64,000 nucleotides of DNA, from assembly GCF_963678245.1 (NCBI RefSeq), contig NZ_OY782772.1:496001-560000 (forward strand), in the 5' to 3' direction. This DNA is from an uncultured Sunxiuqinia sp. GTDB lineage: Bacteria; Bacteroidota; Bacteroidia; Bacteroidales; Prolixibacteraceae. Positions 26,599 to 34,561 of the stretch are shown here, in pieces. Numbering within the stretch: position 1 is the stretch's first letter; each line of letters starts with the position of its first letter. Under the pieces are notes generated by a model. The model searched no databases. It was not told the DNA's origin and was given only the letters and a program-made list of their open reading frames with translations. The translations under genes and the position numbers were made by a program.

Positions 26599-26916
26599 TT
26601 AATCAAATTGCTTTTGCTCAGCGTTATTCATAAAGTCTGAAACGATTTCAGAACCATCGACACCGAAAGAGTCGACAACTGTTCCTTTTGCTCCCGATTT
26701 TGTCTCAACGGCATAAACAATGCTCATGTCGGCGGGATTGGTATTTCCTTCAAATCGATGGAATTCATGTAATATTACTTCCGAAGCCTTATAATGCTTA
26801 TCAGAATGTTCTTCAAGTTGACCTGCTTTGTTGACTGAAAAATTATGTGTAAAACCGCGCTTTTTCAATGCTTCAATTGCTCCCACTAGTGTGTCGTATT
26901 GGTTATTATTACTCAT
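26599..26916 (-). CDS. Small conserved protein, PRPP-synthetase-like in name only
   Basis: The 105-residue protein opens NNNQYDTLVGAIEALKKRGF and has HEFHRFEGNTNPADMSIVYAV in the middle and a final KGTVVDSFGVDGSE segment. Very similar small proteins in Bacteroidota are often labelled phosphoribosylpyrophosphate synthetase, yet it has no PRPP-binding motif (no acidic-rich DDxxxTG loop) and only a third of that enzyme's length. It is better described as a conserved protein of unknown function, probably part of the stress operon. Confidence 0.75.
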   Translation of the reverse strand: MSNNNQYDTLVGAIEALKKRGFTHNFSVNKAGQLEEHSDKHYKASEVILHEFHRFEGNTNPADMSIVYAVETKSGAKGTVVDSFGVDGSEIVSDFMNNAEQKQFD

Positions 26917-26949
26917 GATTAAGATTTTAAAAATTACTTTTCTACGTTA

Positions 26950-27573
26950 CTAAGTTTTTCGGTAGGGAACTTCCCATTCTTGATACAAAAATTCATCAAG
27001 CTTTTTCCTGTCCGACTTTTTCGTTTCTTGTTTTCTCAGGTCCTTGGGGAGTTGTTCTGGATCAGTTGGCTTTCCGATGACAAACATGGTGATTGGCTCA
27101 AATTCATCGGGAAGATCAAAATGATCGACCACTTTTTGAGGTGTGAACCCGGCCATTTGGTGTGCGAATAGTCCCATGCTGGTTGCTCGCAAAGTAGCAG
27201 CCGCCATAAAAGCACCCGAATCGTAAAAGCGATGCCGATTTATCTTATCCTTTTTGGAGAAGTGTTTTTTTGCTACTACTACTCCTAGACAAGGTGCTGT
27301 TCGAGCCCAGTTTTGGTTAAACTCTCCCAAACAATCAAATAATTTTGAGTAATGAGGATCATCTTTAAACGCAAAGATGATTCGCCATGGCTGTTCATTA
27401 AAACAAGACATCATTGTTTTTCCAGCTTCAAAAATCTGCTGAATTGATTCGATCGGGATTTTCTCATCACTAAAACTCCGGGGACTCCAGCGCTTTTGAA
27501 TTAGTTTTAAAAAGTGTTCTTCTTCAGGGCTAATATTTTGAGTGTTCTTATTTTTACGTTGTACATCGTCCAT
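26950..27573 (-). CDS. Nitroreductase-family oxidoreductase
   Basis: Starting at the ATG at 27573 gives 207 residues; the longer frame (27633) adds a 20-residue extension without family match. The protein has the FMN-binding start IQKRWSPRSFSDEKIP, the region MMSCFNEQPWRIIFA and the C-terminal block GLFAHQMAGFTPQKV, followed by FVIGKPTDPEQLP. Nitroreductase-family flavoenzymes use NAD(P)H to reduce nitro compounds or quinones. It is the first gene of the stress cluster. Confidence 0.9.
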   Translation of the reverse strand: MDDVQRKNKNTQNISPEEEHFLKLIQKRWSPRSFSDEKIPIESIQQIFEAGKTMMSCFNEQPWRIIFAFKDDPHYSKLFDCLGEFNQNWARTAPCLGVVVAKKHFSKKDKINRHRFYDSGAFMAAATLRATSMGLFAHQMAGFTPQKVVDHFDLPDEFEPITMFVIGKPTDPEQLPKDLRKQETKKSDRKKLDEFLYQEWEVPYRKT

Positions 27574-27762
27574 TGTATTTTTTTTTGCATTTTCCCTAAG
27601 GATATTGAAAAAATCCTGCCAATATGGACACATACTTGGCTTGTTTGGTCGTAATTTATTGTTTTACAGTGCTATATGCGGAGATTTGGGACTTGGGTAA
27701 AAAGGTGTAAGTGGAAAGTAGAGTGTGGATATGTAGATGTTATTCCCCGATTTCTCAGACAT

Positions 27763-27784
27763 AAAAAAAGCCGCTGTTGCGGCT
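27763..27784 (-). terminator. Terminator after the Spy-like gene
   Basis: On the minus strand AGCCGC-AACA-GCGGCT is followed by seven T residues. It sits immediately behind the stop codon of the Spy-like gene and separates the second ECF module from the stress cluster. Confidence 0.8.
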
Positions 27785-27788
27785 CATT

Positions 27789-28253
27789 TTAATTATTATT
27801 ATCTCGTTTTTTCTTTCGGAACTCCTGAAGCATGTGTGATCGAAAATCATTTTCAACATCGTAAAAACTGACCACTTTTTTAGCAGGTAAAACATCGAAG
27901 AATTTATGACTGTATTCTTTCATTAAATCGGCTTCTTGTTGAAACAAACTAACGAAATCATCCGAAATAGCTTTTAATTCTGAATCTGACAACCCATTCG
28001 TATTTTCTAATGTTTCATGTTCCATTTTACGGCGCTCCATATGAATTTTGAAACGTTTCTCTTCAAATTCATTATACACAGGCCAGAATTTCTGTGCTTC
28101 ATTCGGGGTTAGTTCTAGCTTGGTCGTCAGAAAAGCTACTTTTTCTGATCTGATTTTTTCCATCCAGTCATCATCCAGTTTCATCCTGTCTTGAGCGAAA
28201 GCAAAACTCATTGTTGAAAGGATCAGTAAAGTCAATAAAAAAAATTTCTTCAT
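27789..28253 (-). CDS. Spy/CpxP-like periplasmic protein (ECF-module sensor)
   Basis: The 154-residue protein has a signal peptide (cleavage after FAFAQ, residue 21) and a helical mature part with LTTKLELTPNEAQKFWPVYN, a Bacteroidota variant of the LTxxQ repeat of Spy and CpxP. Other Bacteroidota copies are called sensor of ECF-type sigma factor because they follow sigma and anti-sigma genes, exactly as here. A chaperone or stress-sensing role in the periplasm is likely by analogy. The C-terminus is basic (KKKRDNNN). Confidence 0.82.
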   Translation of the reverse strand: MKKFFLLTLLILSTMSFAFAQDRMKLDDDWMEKIRSEKVAFLTTKLELTPNEAQKFWPVYNEFEEKRFKIHMERRKMEHETLENTNGLSDSELKAISDDFVSLFQQEADLMKEYSHKFFDVLPAKKVVSFYDVENDFRSHMLQEFRKKKRDNNN

Positions 28254-28275
28254 TTTATTTCAGTTTAATTTTTCT

Positions 28276-28737
28276 TTATTTTAATTCGGCATAAATCTCA
28301 GCCTCATTCATCGAAAGTGTCAAATAATCCAACATCTCTTCCGAACTAATTTCTTCTTCCGTCGCAATTTCATTATCGGCAAATAGATCATAAACAGAGT
28401 TTGAAGTGATCGAAAAGTAAGAAAACAGAAGATCTTCTTCAGATGCTACTTCCGGATTTATCTCCGGGTTGTCCGTATTCTTTGCCAGATAATCAGGCAA
28501 ATAAACACTTAGTGGATAATAGACCAACAGAAAAACAAGTGCAAAACTTGCTGCCATCCCCAGCAATGGTTTTAGTATTCGAATTACTTTTCCTTTTTGA
28601 GATACGGGCTGAAATTCTTCTTCAATCCGGGATTTAATTCGATCCTCTAAGGTATCGAAATAGCCTTCAGGAACTCTAAAAGGTGGTTCTGAAGGTTCAT
28701 TTTGTAATTCGTCCCATATGTCAGTATGCTTTCTCAT
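28276..28737 (-). CDS. Putative anti-sigma factor membrane protein
   Basis: The product is about 153 residues. An N-terminal cytoplasmic part with PFRVPEGYFDTLEDRIKSRI is typical of Bacteroidota proteins beside ECF sigma factors. A membrane helix follows (about 68-90, with GMAASFALVFLLVYYPL), then an acidic periplasmic end with EEEISSEEMLDYLTLSM. I use the ATG at 28737; a GTG lies one codon earlier. It stands between an ECF sigma gene and the Spy-like gene, 22 bases before the latter. Control of the sigma factor is inferred. Confidence 0.72.
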   Translation of the reverse strand: MRKHTDIWDELQNEPSEPPFRVPEGYFDTLEDRIKSRIEEEFQPVSQKGKVIRILKPLLGMAASFALVFLLVYYPLSVYLPDYLAKNTDNPEINPEVASEEDLLFSYFSITSNSVYDLFADNEIATEEEISSEEMLDYLTLSMNEAEIYAELK

Positions 28738-28795
28738 CACTCATTTTGACTTTTTATATTTAGAAAAGTTTAATCATTACACTAAAAATGCCATG

Positions 28796-29341
28796 TTATT
28801 CTTCTGATTTAAAGTATTCTTCAATTTTCTTTACCGCATGATGATACGAAGCTTTAAGTGCGCCTTCTGAAGTTTCAAGAATTTTCTCCATGTCCTGATA
28901 CTTAATATCATCAAAGTAACGCATATTGAAAACCAAACGCTGTTTGTCTGGCAGCTGTGCTATTGCTTTTTGCAGCCGATATTGAATTTCATCGCCATTA
29001 ATATATGGGTCAGTCTGTAGATTTTCTAAAATGTAATCGTTAGACTCTTCGCTGCCAGCAAAGGTTTTCTTCTTTTTCTGGCTTAAAAAGGTTAGAGATT
29101 CATTCGTCGCAATTCTGTACAGCCAGGTAAACAATCCGGATTCTTCCCTGAAATTGTCGATGTTGCGCCACACCTTAATAAAGGTATTCTGCAAAACGTC
29201 GTCAGTATCATCATGACTAATTACGATTTTGCGAATGTGCCAGTACAACCGTTCTTTATAGGTCGATACTAAAGACCGAAAAGCTGCTTGTTTTGTCTTT
29301 TCTTGTTTTAGTTCGAGAATGATTTGCTGGTCGCTTTTCAT
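28796..29341 (-). CDS. ECF-type RNA polymerase sigma factor
   Basis: The 181-residue protein has sigma region 2 (SHDDTDDVLQNTFIKVWRNI, then FTWLYRIATNESLTFL) and region 4 (LPDKQRLVFNMRYFDDIKY, with a helix-turn-helix EGALKASYHHAVKKIEEY). It heads a three-gene minus-strand set with a membrane partner and a Spy-like protein, a standard Bacteroidota envelope-stress module. It is divergent from ychF, with 225 bases between. The upstream -7 box was not clear. Confidence 0.93.
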   Translation of the reverse strand: MKSDQQIILELKQEKTKQAAFRSLVSTYKERLYWHIRKIVISHDDTDDVLQNTFIKVWRNIDNFREESGLFTWLYRIATNESLTFLSQKKKKTFAGSEESNDYILENLQTDPYINGDEIQYRLQKAIAQLPDKQRLVFNMRYFDDIKYQDMEKILETSEGALKASYHHAVKKIEEYFKSEE

Positions 29342-29530
29342 GAAATTATCCGAAAGGGTTTAGTCGGTAGATCAATTAATCTTGTAATAGTTTAATTTCC
29401 TTAACGATTTTTAACGTTGCGTTTAGTCGCTTAAGTCAGTCTGTTATTAATGGTAGTTTATTGCGATTTTTGTTTTGTTAATTTATTAATCTCAGAATAG
29501 AATCGGTGTTCAAAAATAGTCAAAAAGGAT

Positions 29531-29538
29531 TAACTTTG
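29531..29538 (+). promoter_or_regulatory. Candidate -7 box of ychF
   Basis: TAACTTTG matches TAnnTTTG, 28 bases before the ychF ATG. No good -33 element is visible. Confidence 0.4.
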
Positions 29539-29566
29539 CCCTTCAATTTTTTAAGAAGAGAATAGA

Positions 29567-30667
29567 ATGGCTTTAAAGTGTGGAATTGTAGGACTTCCAA
29601 ATGTAGGTAAGTCAACCTTGTTTAATTGTTTATCAAATGCAAAGGCTCAGTCGGCAAACTTTCCGTTTTGCACCATTGAACCGAATGTTGGAGTAATTAC
29701 TGTCCCCGATGATCGTTTGATTAAATTGGAAGAGTTGGTGAATCCCGAGCGGGTAGTGCCTACAACAGTGGAGATTGTTGATATTGCCGGATTGGTTCGT
29801 GGAGCAAGCAAAGGCGAAGGGTTGGGAAATAAATTTCTGGGGAACATTCGGGAGACAGACGCAATTATTCATGTATTGCGTTGCTTTGAAAATGAAAACA
29901 TCACGCACGTTGATACCACTATTGATCCGGTTCGTGATAAGGAAACGATTGATATTGAGCTTCAGTTGAAAGACCTGGAAACTGTTGAAAGTCGTTTGGC
30001 AAAGGTTGAAAAACAAGCTCGAACCGGAAACGATCCCGATGCGAAAAGGTTGTTTAAGGTTCTTTCGTTGTATAAGGAGGCTTTGAATCAAGGAAAGTCT
30101 GCCCGCACGGTTGAGCTGGATGAAAATGATTTAAAAATCGCAAAAGATCTTCAGTTGTTGACTAACAAACCCATACTTTATATCTGTAATATTGACGAGG
30201 CTTCTGTAACCACTGGAAATACCTATGTCGAGGCAGTGAAAGAAGAGATTAAGGATGAAAACGCGGAGATGCTGATGATAGCAGCAGCAACAGAAGCTGA
30301 CATTGCAGAGTTGGAAGATTTTGAAGAGCGGAAGATGTTTTTAGATGATCTTGGCCTTGCAGAATCGGGCGTTAATAAATTAATTAAGATGGCCTATAAA
30401 TTGCTGGAGTTGGAAACTTATTTTACCGCTGGAGTGAAAGAAGTGCGTGCATGGACTTATAAAAAAGGCTTTAAAGCCCCTCAGGCTGCCGGAGTTATTC
30501 ATACTGATTTTGAGAAAGGCTTTATTCGAGCCGAGGTTATAAAATATAACGACTTTACAACGCTAGGATCGGAGCAAGCTTGTAAAGAAGCCGGGAAGAT
30601 GGCCGTTGAAGGGAAAGAGTATGTGGTTCAGGATGGAGATATCATGCATTTCAGATTTAATGTTTAA
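29567..30667 (+). CDS. ychF: Redox-regulated ATPase YchF (Obg-related)
   Basis: The 366-residue protein is full length for the family. Walker A is GLPNVGKSTLFN, the switch region has DIAGLVRGASKGEGLGNKFL, and the base-recognition motif NIDE replaces the GTPase NKxD, which explains the ATP preference known for YchF/OLA1. A coiled-coil insert lies in the middle and a TGS domain ends in the usual DGDIMHFRFNV. It binds ribosomes and acts in stress control of translation. A hairpin terminator follows, so it is a single-gene unit. Confidence 0.97.
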   Translation: MALKCGIVGLPNVGKSTLFNCLSNAKAQSANFPFCTIEPNVGVITVPDDRLIKLEELVNPERVVPTTVEIVDIAGLVRGASKGEGLGNKFLGNIRETDAIIHVLRCFENENITHVDTTIDPVRDKETIDIELQLKDLETVESRLAKVEKQARTGNDPDAKRLFKVLSLYKEALNQGKSARTVELDENDLKIAKDLQLLTNKPILYICNIDEASVTTGNTYVEAVKEEIKDENAEMLMIAAATEADIAELEDFEERKMFLDDLGLAESGVNKLIKMAYKLLELETYFTAGVKEVRAWTYKKGFKAPQAAGVIHTDFEKGFIRAEVIKYNDFTTLGSEQACKEAGKMAVEGKEYVVQDGDIMHFRFNV

Positions 30668-30692
30668 TGTGCATTTCAATTCCTAAATATAG

Positions 30693-30720
30693 AAAGCAGC
30701 TTGAAAAAGTTGCTTTTTTT
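30693..30720 (+). terminator. Terminator after ychF
   Basis: AAAGCAGCTT pairs with AAGTTGCTTT (one G-T pair) across a four-base loop and is followed by more T, 26 bases after the ychF stop. Confidence 0.75.
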
Positions 30721-30959
30721 GTTGCAGCTCTTAAAATCACGGGTAGTCGTGAATTGTCCATAAAAGGTTGTTTTTTTATGAAAGGTTGTTGAAAAGCGGG
30801 GGGGGCTTCTCTGAAAAGATTTCTTTCTCAAATAGGTGCTACCTAATTTTTAGGGGCAGAGTGAATCTGTGTTTGTTTCAAATAGAAATCAAAATTTTTA
30901 TTTTTATCTCTGTATGATAATATAAGATCAGTGTAAGTAGAAAAATGTCAGAATATGTT

Positions 30960-30988
30960 TTTGTGTTTGATCAAAAAGCTTATTTTTG
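30960..30988 (+). promoter_or_regulatory. Bacteroidota-type promoter of asnB
   Basis: TTTG at 30960-30963 and TATTTTTG at 30981-30988, 17 bases apart, match the -33/-7 consensus. The ATG is 50 bases further on. Confidence 0.55.
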
Positions 30989-31038
30989 TCAGGTTGTTTA
31001 AAGGTATTATAAGAAATTAGATTTAAAATTTTGGCATT

Positions 31039-32715
31039 ATGTGTGGAATAGTAGGTGTATTTGATTTGAAAACAGATGCCCAGCAATTGCGGCCTCAGGT
31101 TTTAGAACAGTCAAAAAAGATTAGACATCGCGGGCCGGACTGGTCTGGGATTTATTGTGGCGACAAAGCAATCATTGCTCACGAGCGATTATCAATTGTT
31201 GACCCGGAATCGGGAGGTCAGCCATTATATAGTAAAGATAAGAAGCTTATTTTAGGCGTTAATGGTGAAATCTACAATCATCAGGAAATTCGGGAACAAA
31301 CCAAAGATAAATATGAATATCAAACAGGGTCGGACTGCGAAGTAATTTTGGCACTCTACCAGGAAAAAGGAATTGATTTTCTGGACGACTTAAGCGGAAT
31401 TTTTGCATTTGCTCTTTATGATGTTGAAAATGATACTTACCTGATTGGTCGCGACCATATTGGTATTATTCCATTGTACATGGGGTGGGATAAAAGCGGA
31501 AACTTCTATGTTGGATCCGAGTTAAAATCATTGGAAGGTGTTTGCACCAAGATTGAAGAATTTCCACCTGCCAGCTATTTATATAGTAAAGATGGCGAAG
31601 TTAAAACTTGGTGGACCCGCGATTGGATGGACTATGAAAATGTAAAAGATAATCCAGCTAGCGTTGAAGAATTGAAAGAGGCGATGGAAAAAGCAGTACA
31701 TCGTCAATTGATGTCGGATGTGCCTTATGGTGTTTTGCTTTCCGGTGGCTTAGATTCCTCTGTTACTTCTGCCTTAGCTAAAAAATTCTCAGGCAAAAGG
31801 GTTGAGGCTGGCGACGCGAAAGATGCCTGGTGGCCACAGTTGCACTCCTTTGTAATTGGATTAGATGGATCTCCAGACCTGGCTGCGGCGCGTAAAGTAG
31901 CCGACCATATTGGAACAATTCACCATGAGATAAATTATACCATACAGGAAGGGCTTGATGCAATTCGTGACGTAATTTACCACATTGAGACTTACGATGT
32001 AACTACAATACGGGCTGCTACTCCGATGTATATGTTGGCTCGTGTCATTAAATCGATGGGTATAAAAATGGTTTTAACTGGTGAAGGTGCTGATGAAATC
32101 TTTGGTGGTTACTTGTATTTCCATAAAGCGCCAAATGCCGAAGAGTTTCACAAAGAGACACTGCGTAAACTAAGCAAACTGAATTTGTATGATTGCTTAC
32201 GTGCCAATAAATCGTTAGCTGCATGGGGAGTTGAGGGTCGTGTTCCATTCCTGGATAAAGAGTTTATTGACGTGGCCATGCGCATGAATCCTCAGGCAAA
32301 AATGGCTGGCAAAGAAAAGATGGAAAAATGGGTTGTTCGTAAAGCATTCGAAGATATTTTACCTGAAAGCGTAGCTTGGAGACAAAAGGAGCAGTTTTCT
32401 GACGGCGTTGGTTATGGATGGATTGATACGCTGAAGCAAATTGCTAAAGATAAAATCTCGGATGAGATGATGGAAAATGCTAATTTCCGTTTTACGATAA
32501 ATACGCCAAGATCAAAAGAAGAGTATTTGTACCGCACTATTTTTGAGGAGCACTTCCCCTCTGATGCCGCTGCTTCATGCGTGCCATCGGTGCCATCGAT
32601 AGCGTGTAGTACAGCCGAAGCTTTGGCTTGGGATGAATCGTTCAAAGACAATGTTGATCCATCAGGACGCTCAATAAGTGGTGTACATGAGCAAAGCAAA
32701 ATATTTGAAAAATAA
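31039..32715 (+). CDS. asnB: Asparagine synthase B (glutamine-hydrolysing)
   Basis: The 558-residue protein has the N-terminal glutaminase domain with the Cys2 nucleophile (MCGIVGVF) and RHRGPD and NGEIYNH motifs. The C-terminal synthetase domain has the PP-loop GVLLSGGLDSSV and the later block MVLTGEGADEIFGGYLYF. It makes asparagine from aspartate, glutamine and ATP. Its length and the C-terminal stretch ending in SGRSISGVHEQ match the Bacteroidota AsnB type. It has its own promoter and is followed by a terminator, so it is monocistronic. Confidence 0.97.
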   Translation: MCGIVGVFDLKTDAQQLRPQVLEQSKKIRHRGPDWSGIYCGDKAIIAHERLSIVDPESGGQPLYSKDKKLILGVNGEIYNHQEIREQTKDKYEYQTGSDCEVILALYQEKGIDFLDDLSGIFAFALYDVENDTYLIGRDHIGIIPLYMGWDKSGNFYVGSELKSLEGVCTKIEEFPPASYLYSKDGEVKTWWTRDWMDYENVKDNPASVEELKEAMEKAVHRQLMSDVPYGVLLSGGLDSSVTSALAKKFSGKRVEAGDAKDAWWPQLHSFVIGLDGSPDLAAARKVADHIGTIHHEINYTIQEGLDAIRDVIYHIETYDVTTIRAATPMYMLARVIKSMGIKMVLTGEGADEIFGGYLYFHKAPNAEEFHKETLRKLSKLNLYDCLRANKSLAAWGVEGRVPFLDKEFIDVAMRMNPQAKMAGKEKMEKWVVRKAFEDILPESVAWRQKEQFSDGVGYGWIDTLKQIAKDKISDEMMENANFRFTINTPRSKEEYLYRTIFEEHFPSDAAASCVPSVPSIACSTAEALAWDESFKDNVDPSGRSISGVHEQSKIFEK

Positions 32716-32783
32716 GTTTAAACCAAAACCTCTTATAAATAAGTGTTGCTGAAAAGCAATGGCACATTTTGCCAAAAATGAGC

Positions 32784-32815
32784 GGAAGCCGGTGTTGAAA
32801 AACACTGGCTTTTTT
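32784..32815 (+). terminator. Terminator after asnB
   Basis: AGCCGGTGTT-GAAA-AACACTGGCT pairs with one G-T pair and runs into TTTTTT about 70 bases after the asnB stop. Confidence 0.75.
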
Positions 32816-32929
32816 GTTTGAAACACTGAAAGTTGAATTGTTTTAAAACAATTCAAAGCTTCTCTCGTTGAAAAATGTAGTACTAATTAAATAGAAGTTT
32901 AAAATTAATTACACCTAAAGTGTATTATT

Positions 32930-33125
32930 ATGACGATTACAAAAGTTTGGATTGAAGAAGATTGTACGTCATGTGGATTGTGTGAAAGTTCTTGTCCCGA
33001 TGTATTTGAAATGCCCGATGGGGCTAGTGTTAAAGAAGGAGCTGACTGACTATGCGACTAACGAAGATTGAATCAAAGAAGCAGCAGAAGAGTGTCCCGT
33101 AGAAGTTATTCAATTTGAAGAATAA
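32930..33125 (+). pseudogene. Decayed single-cluster ferredoxin gene
   Basis: The first 39 codons encode the start of a small ferredoxin with a complete CTSCGLCESSCP iron-sulfur motif, but TGA at 33047-33049 ends the frame. The rest of the protein (DYATNED, then IKEAAEECPVEVIQFEE) continues in another frame to the TAA at 33123, reached by a net one-base insertion (or two-base loss) near 33040-33050, where CTGACTGA repeats. In that second frame TGA replaces a Cys-like codon between NED and IKEAAEECP. The fourth cluster ligand, in EECP, is therefore only present in the out-of-frame part. Two independent lesions make a functional product unlikely. Confidence 0.8.
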
Positions 33126-33637
33126 AGGAAGTGTTTATTCTTATTCTATAATTTTATAACCGATTTTAAAATGTAGTATTGAGTTTGGAGTACGCTAATT
33201 CTAGATCTGGATTATAATCCCAACCTGTTATTTTCAGAGTAAAAACGAATTGACTTATACGGGAATTTTCTAACAGAAAGACCGCTGGTTAGACGGTCTT
33301 TCATTCATGAGTAACAAAAATGAAGATCTTGCTTCATATTTAATCTTGCTAATTAAAGCAATGTTTTTAGTAATGTCGTGTTTTTTGCGTTGAAAAATGG
33401 TAAAAAGTAACTTTTACAACAAGAACAGAACTCCGGAATGATTTTGTTTCAAATTTGAAGGATAGGATTCTTTTATAGCTGCGATGGCATTTTGCTGAAA
33501 AGGCAAAAGCGAGATGTCCTTTTTAAAACCTGAATTTTATATGGTTGTAAGTCTGATTATTTCTTTAAATTAGCCGTCTTTCAATGACTATTTAAAAATC
33601 AGAGTTAAGGTTTAAGTATGAAGGAGACTTTGTTGTA
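33126..33637. other. 512-base stretch between ferredoxin remnant and EamA gene
   Basis: Apart from the hairpin at 33276-33302 no gene, RNA or repeat was recognised. Short frames are unconvincing in both strands. The promoter of the EamA gene must lie at the right end but no consensus match is visible. Confidence 0.45.
33276..33302. terminator. Intergenic hairpin, possible bidirectional terminator
   Basis: A perfect nine-base stem, GAAAGACCG / CGGTCTTTC, with a nine-base loop. T-runs are short on both strands, so termination would be weak. Confidence 0.4.
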
Positions 33638-34555
33638 ATGCAGGCTTATTGGGGGGAAATCGCAGCTTTGTTCACCGCTGTCTTTTGGACGGTAACCAGT
33701 ATGGCATTTGAATCAGCCGGGAAAAAAGTCGGCTCTTTGGCTGTAAATCTGATCCGATTGGTTATTGCATTCTTTATTTATTCGGCCTACACACAGGTAA
33801 CACGCGGAATGTGGTTTCCTTTTGATGCGAATGCCTATCAGTGGTTTTGGTTGGCCGCTTCGGGCATCGTCGGGTTTGTAATTGGCGACTTGCTGTTGTT
33901 TCAAGCCTTTGTGGTTATTGGCGCCCGCATCTCAATGCTAATGATGGCCATGACTCCGCCGTTCACTGCGTTTATCTCCTATTTTGTATTAGACGAAGTT
34001 CTTTCACTATCCAATTGGATTGGCATGGCAATTACCTTGTGTGGAATTAGCATGGTGATTTTGAAACGTGAAGCTGGTCCTTTAAATGGAGAGCAGAAAA
34101 TACGTAAACGGTTAACTTCAGCGTATTCTGTCTCTGGTATTTTATTGGCCTTGGGTGGCGCGCTTGGTCAGGCTATCGGGTTAGTAATGAGCAAAAAAGG
34201 GATGGGAGATTACGATGCTTTTGCGGCTTCTCAAATTCGGGTGATGAGTGGAATTGTTGGCTTTGCGATCTTGTTGTTGGTATTGAAACGTTATTATCGG
34301 GTATGGGCGGCTTTGAAAAATATCTCAGCGATGAAGCGCATTACGTTGGGTTCTTTCTTTGGGCCATTCTTGGGAGTTTCCTTTTCGCTTATTGCTATTC
34401 AAAATACAAAGGCCGGAATTGCGGCAACGATTATGGCAATTGTTCCGGTTTTAATTATCCCTCCGGCCATTCTAATTTTTAAAGAGAAAGTAAACTGGAA
34501 GGAAATTATTGGTGCGGTTATTACGGTAATCGGAGTCGCCATTTTCTTCGTTTAA
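33638..34555 (+). CDS. EamA/DMT-family transporter
   Basis: The 305-residue protein has ten membrane helices in two EamA repeats: the first with YWGEIAALFTAVFWTVTSMA, the second with SGILLALGGALGQAIGLVMS and ending VNWKEIIGAVITVIGVAIFF. It is only distantly similar to the EamA protein at 21514-22413. The substrate is unknown. It converges on the ABC exporter gene with only six bases between the stop codons and no terminator. Confidence 0.9.
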   Translation: MQAYWGEIAALFTAVFWTVTSMAFESAGKKVGSLAVNLIRLVIAFFIYSAYTQVTRGMWFPFDANAYQWFWLAASGIVGFVIGDLLLFQAFVVIGARISMLMMAMTPPFTAFISYFVLDEVLSLSNWIGMAITLCGISMVILKREAGPLNGEQKIRKRLTSAYSVSGILLALGGALGQAIGLVMSKKGMGDYDAFAASQIRVMSGIVGFAILLLVLKRYYRVWAALKNISAMKRITLGSFFGPFLGVSFSLIAIQNTKAGIAATIMAIVPVLIIPPAILIFKEKVNWKEIIGAVITVIGVAIFFV

Positions 34556-34561
34556 CTTTTG

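Larger units (their letters stand above)
30668..31038. other. Intergenic region between ychF and asnB
   Basis: It contains the ychF terminator (30693-30720), two copies of AAAGGTTGTT near 30763-30790, an eight-G run near 30798-30805 and the asnB promoter (30960-30988). No gene was recognised. Confidence 0.5.

Noticed and set aside
30763-30790. AAAGGTTGTT repeated twice upstream of asnB as a regulatory operator
   Set aside because: Only two copies and more than 170 bases from the promoter; no further support.
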